The translations under genes and the position numbers were made by a program. The notes under the pieces were generated by a model. The model was not told the DNA's origin, ran no database searches, and saw nothing but the letters and a program-made list of their open reading frames with translations. This document shows, in pieces, positions 62,465 to 64,000 of a stretch of DNA of 64,000 bases (positions within the stretch are counted from its first letter, which is position 1; the number at the start of each line of letters is the position of its first letter). The stretch lies in assembly GCF_001593385.1 (NCBI RefSeq), contig NZ_LUVZ01000012.1, forward strand, positions 248,001 through 312,000, given 5' to 3'. Source of the stretch: Chryseobacterium cucumeris (GTDB lineage: Bacteria; Bacteroidota; Bacteroidia; Flavobacteriales; Weeksellaceae).

Positions 62465-63388
62465 ATGAAAAAACTTTTATTGATCAGTTCTATCTCTTTG
62501 GGAGCTGTAGCATTCGCTCAGGAGGCTAAGACAGAAGCTCCGGCATCAGACACCATTAAAGCATGGTCTATTCAGGGGCAAAATACATTAATGCTTAACC
62601 AGGCTGCCTTTTCAAACTGGGTAGGAGGTGGAGCTAACAACGTTGGCTGGCTTGCTGGTGTTAATTACAACCTGACGTATGAAAAAGGGAAAGATCTTTG
62701 GGAAAATATTATTATTCTGGGATATGGGCAAAATAACACGCAGGGAACGGGAGTAAGAAAGACTCAGGATGTCATTAATCTTTCTACAAACTATGGTAGA
62801 GAATTTGCCAAACATTGGTATTTGTCTGCAGGAGCAGGGCTTCAGACTCAGTTTGCTCCGGGTTATGAAGATGGAAATAATCCTGATGCAAAAAAGATTT
62901 CCAATTTTATGGCTCCCGGATATCTGAGTGTAGGAGCAGGGGTTACATACCGTCCCAATGATAATCTTACAGTTACTTTACGACCTGCAAATGCCAGATG
63001 GACTTTCGTTTTAGACGAAGATCTTCAGAAAGCGGGAACTTATGGTCTTAAAAATGATGGAGACTCTTCTCTTTTCCAATTCGGTTTCCTGGGGACAGCA
63101 ATGTACAAGCTGAAAATTATGGAGAACATAACCTTACTGAATACGGCTTCTGTATTCTCAAACTACCTTGATCATCCGGACAGGCTTGTCCTTGGATATA
63201 GCGGAGTTTTAAGCATGAAAATCAATAAATATATTTCTACCAACGTTACTTTGGATCTTTTGTATGATCATAATCAGATATGGAAGACTCAGTTGAAGCA
63301 GACTTTAGGCGTAGGATTGGCTTATAATTTTGATAATGGTAAGAAACGTTCGGAAAATAAAGATAACCAAAGCTGGTTGAAAAAATAA
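62465..63388 (+). CDS. DUF3078 outer-membrane-associated protein, copy 2
   Basis: 307 aa, close paralogue of the preceding protein: same signal-peptide type (ends AFAQ), same domain order, and long identical stretches such as QAAFSNWVGGGANNVGWLAG and VFSNYLDHPDRLVL. Differences are concentrated in the N-terminus and in a few loop segments. The pair probably arose by duplication. Each copy has its own -7 element and terminator, so they could be expressed under different conditions. Function unknown. Confidence 0.9.
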   Translation: MKKLLLISSISLGAVAFAQEAKTEAPASDTIKAWSIQGQNTLMLNQAAFSNWVGGGANNVGWLAGVNYNLTYEKGKDLWENIIILGYGQNNTQGTGVRKTQDVINLSTNYGREFAKHWYLSAGAGLQTQFAPGYEDGNNPDAKKISNFMAPGYLSVGAGVTYRPNDNLTVTLRPANARWTFVLDEDLQKAGTYGLKNDGDSSLFQFGFLGTAMYKLKIMENITLLNTASVFSNYLDHPDRLVLGYSGVLSMKINKYISTNVTLDLLYDHNQIWKTQLKQTLGVGLAYNFDNGKKRSENKDNQSWLKK

Positions 63389-63416
63389 GAGACACACAAT
63401 CTAGTAAATACAATAA

Positions 63417-63446
63417 AAAAAAGCACTTCATTTGAAGTGCTTTTTT
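63417..63446. terminator. Bidirectional terminator between DUF3078 copy 2 and sufD
   Basis: 14-bp perfect stem (63417-63430 with 63433-63446, TT loop), A-run on one side and T-run on the other, so it works for both convergent genes. Confidence 0.9.
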
Positions 63447-63463
63447 ATCAATATATATAAGTC

Positions 63464-64000
63464 TTAGAATTCTATATCAACTTCTAATTTCTCAGCCAGC
63501 AGCTTTGAAATTTTCTCTTTTAGAGGTTCTATATCAATATTCTGCATAGCATCATTCGCAAAAGCATATAAAAGTAATGCCTGAGCTTCTTTTTTCGAAA
63601 TTCCTCTGGCTCTCAGATAGAATAAAGCATCTTCATTCAATTGTCCTACGGTACATCCGTGAGAACATTTTACATCGTCTGCAAAAATTTCTAACTGAGG
63701 TTTTGTATCAATACTTGCCCCTTCACTTAGCAATACATTGTTATTCTGCTGATAAGCATTTGTTTTCTGAGCAATTTTGTCCACAAAAACTTTTCCGTTG
63801 AAAACTCCGTGAGCATTCCCATCAAAGATTCCTTTGTAGTTCTGGTAACTTTCACAATTCGGGAAGTTGTGGTGAACTGCTGTATGGTGGTCTACCAACT
63901 GATCTTTCCCGATAATGGTAATTCCGTTCATGAATGAATTGATATTAGATCCATTATGAATAAAATCAAGGTTGTTTCTTACCAGTTTACCTCCGAAAGA
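63464..64000 (-). CDS. sufD: Fe-S cluster assembly protein SufD, 5' part outside window
   Basis: 178 residues of the C-terminal half are visible; the frame is open to the right edge. The beta-helix core shows NCESYQNYKGIFDGNAHGVFNGKVFV, YQQNNNVLLSEGASIDTKPQLEI and the hallmark DDVKCSHGCTVGQLNEDALFYLRARGI, followed by EAQALLLYAFANDAM. These match SufD/SufB C-termini; the CSHG/GxL spacing favours SufD. Part of the SufBCD scaffold that builds Fe-S clusters. Other suf genes would lie to the right. Confidence 0.92.
   Translation of the reverse strand, partial: SFGGKLVRNNLDFIHNGSNINSFMNGITIIGKDQLVDHHTAVHHNFPNCESYQNYKGIFDGNAHGVFNGKVFVDKIAQKTNAYQQNNNVLLSEGASIDTKPQLEIFADDVKCSHGCTVGQLNEDALFYLRARGISKKEAQALLLYAFANDAMQNIDIEPLKEKISKLLAEKLEVDIEF

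Overview
The window looks like a chromosomal segment of a flavobacterium of the Chryseobacterium/Weeksellaceae type (Bacteroidota). The DNA is AT-rich. Secreted proteins end in type IX secretion (T9SS) type A sorting domains. Several starts are preceded by the Bacteroidota -7 promoter element TAnnTTTG, and Shine-Dalgarno sequences are mostly not evident. Many genes belong to families largely confined to this phylum (DUF3347, DUF3078, DUF4919, DUF6122, S46 dipeptidyl-peptidase, two-domain spondin lipoprotein). I see no tRNA, rRNA, CRISPR array or intact mobile element.

Layout. 1-3560: the N-terminal part of a metacaspase, then a leftward operon of lipoprotein, 7-TM protein, histidine kinase and NarL-type regulator. 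3778-8243: an HxlR repressor divergent from a quinone oxidoreductase across a palindromic operator, a universal stress protein, and a LytS/LytTR pair. 8515-14226: a complete RND efflux operon. 14482-18128: a lipoprotein, an ECF sigma factor overlapping a membrane-anchored beta-barrel protein, and a T9SS cargo. 18594-23396: a copper-handling cluster (Cys-rich peptide, HMA-DUF3347 protein, DUF3347 lipoprotein, haem-binding protein, multicopper oxidase with a beta-barrel-like tail). 23456-24017: decayed small genes. 24078-30685: ComM-type ATPase, metallo-beta-lactamase-fold hydrolase, and a stand-alone A-T-R NRPS-like enzyme with a small downstream protein. 30768-39822: spondin lipoprotein, YdeI-like protein, S46 peptidase, META lipoprotein, a three-gene secreted-protein operon and an orphan LytTR regulator whose phosphoacceptor Asp is replaced by Glu. 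40015-49961: hflX, antiporters, AlkD-like repair protein, a three-gene envelope unit and a truncated haemoglobin. 50162-54715: an accessory block. 55061-64000: housekeeping and envelope genes (Kir channel, YkgJ, gdhA, dprA, rhomboid, duplicated DUF3078 proteins, sufD start).

The most unusual part is 50162-54715. A lipoprotein with an aerolysin/ETX-MTX2-like pore-forming domain is followed by the C-terminal remnant of a transposase and then by a T9SS-exported M60 (mucinase/enhancin-type) metallopeptidase carrying two discoidin-like domains. This looks like a horizontally acquired host-interaction or competition module. The copper cluster is the clearest case of genes working together: periplasmic Cu(I) capture by HMA/DUF3347 proteins and oxidation by the multicopper oxidase. 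Other points of interest are the sigma/anti-sigma/barrel arrangement, the A-T-R reductase, the Glu-for-Asp regulator and the decayed gene clusters.

All functional names come from motif and family recognition by eye. No database search was run, and start sites were chosen from signal peptides, overlaps and promoter positions.
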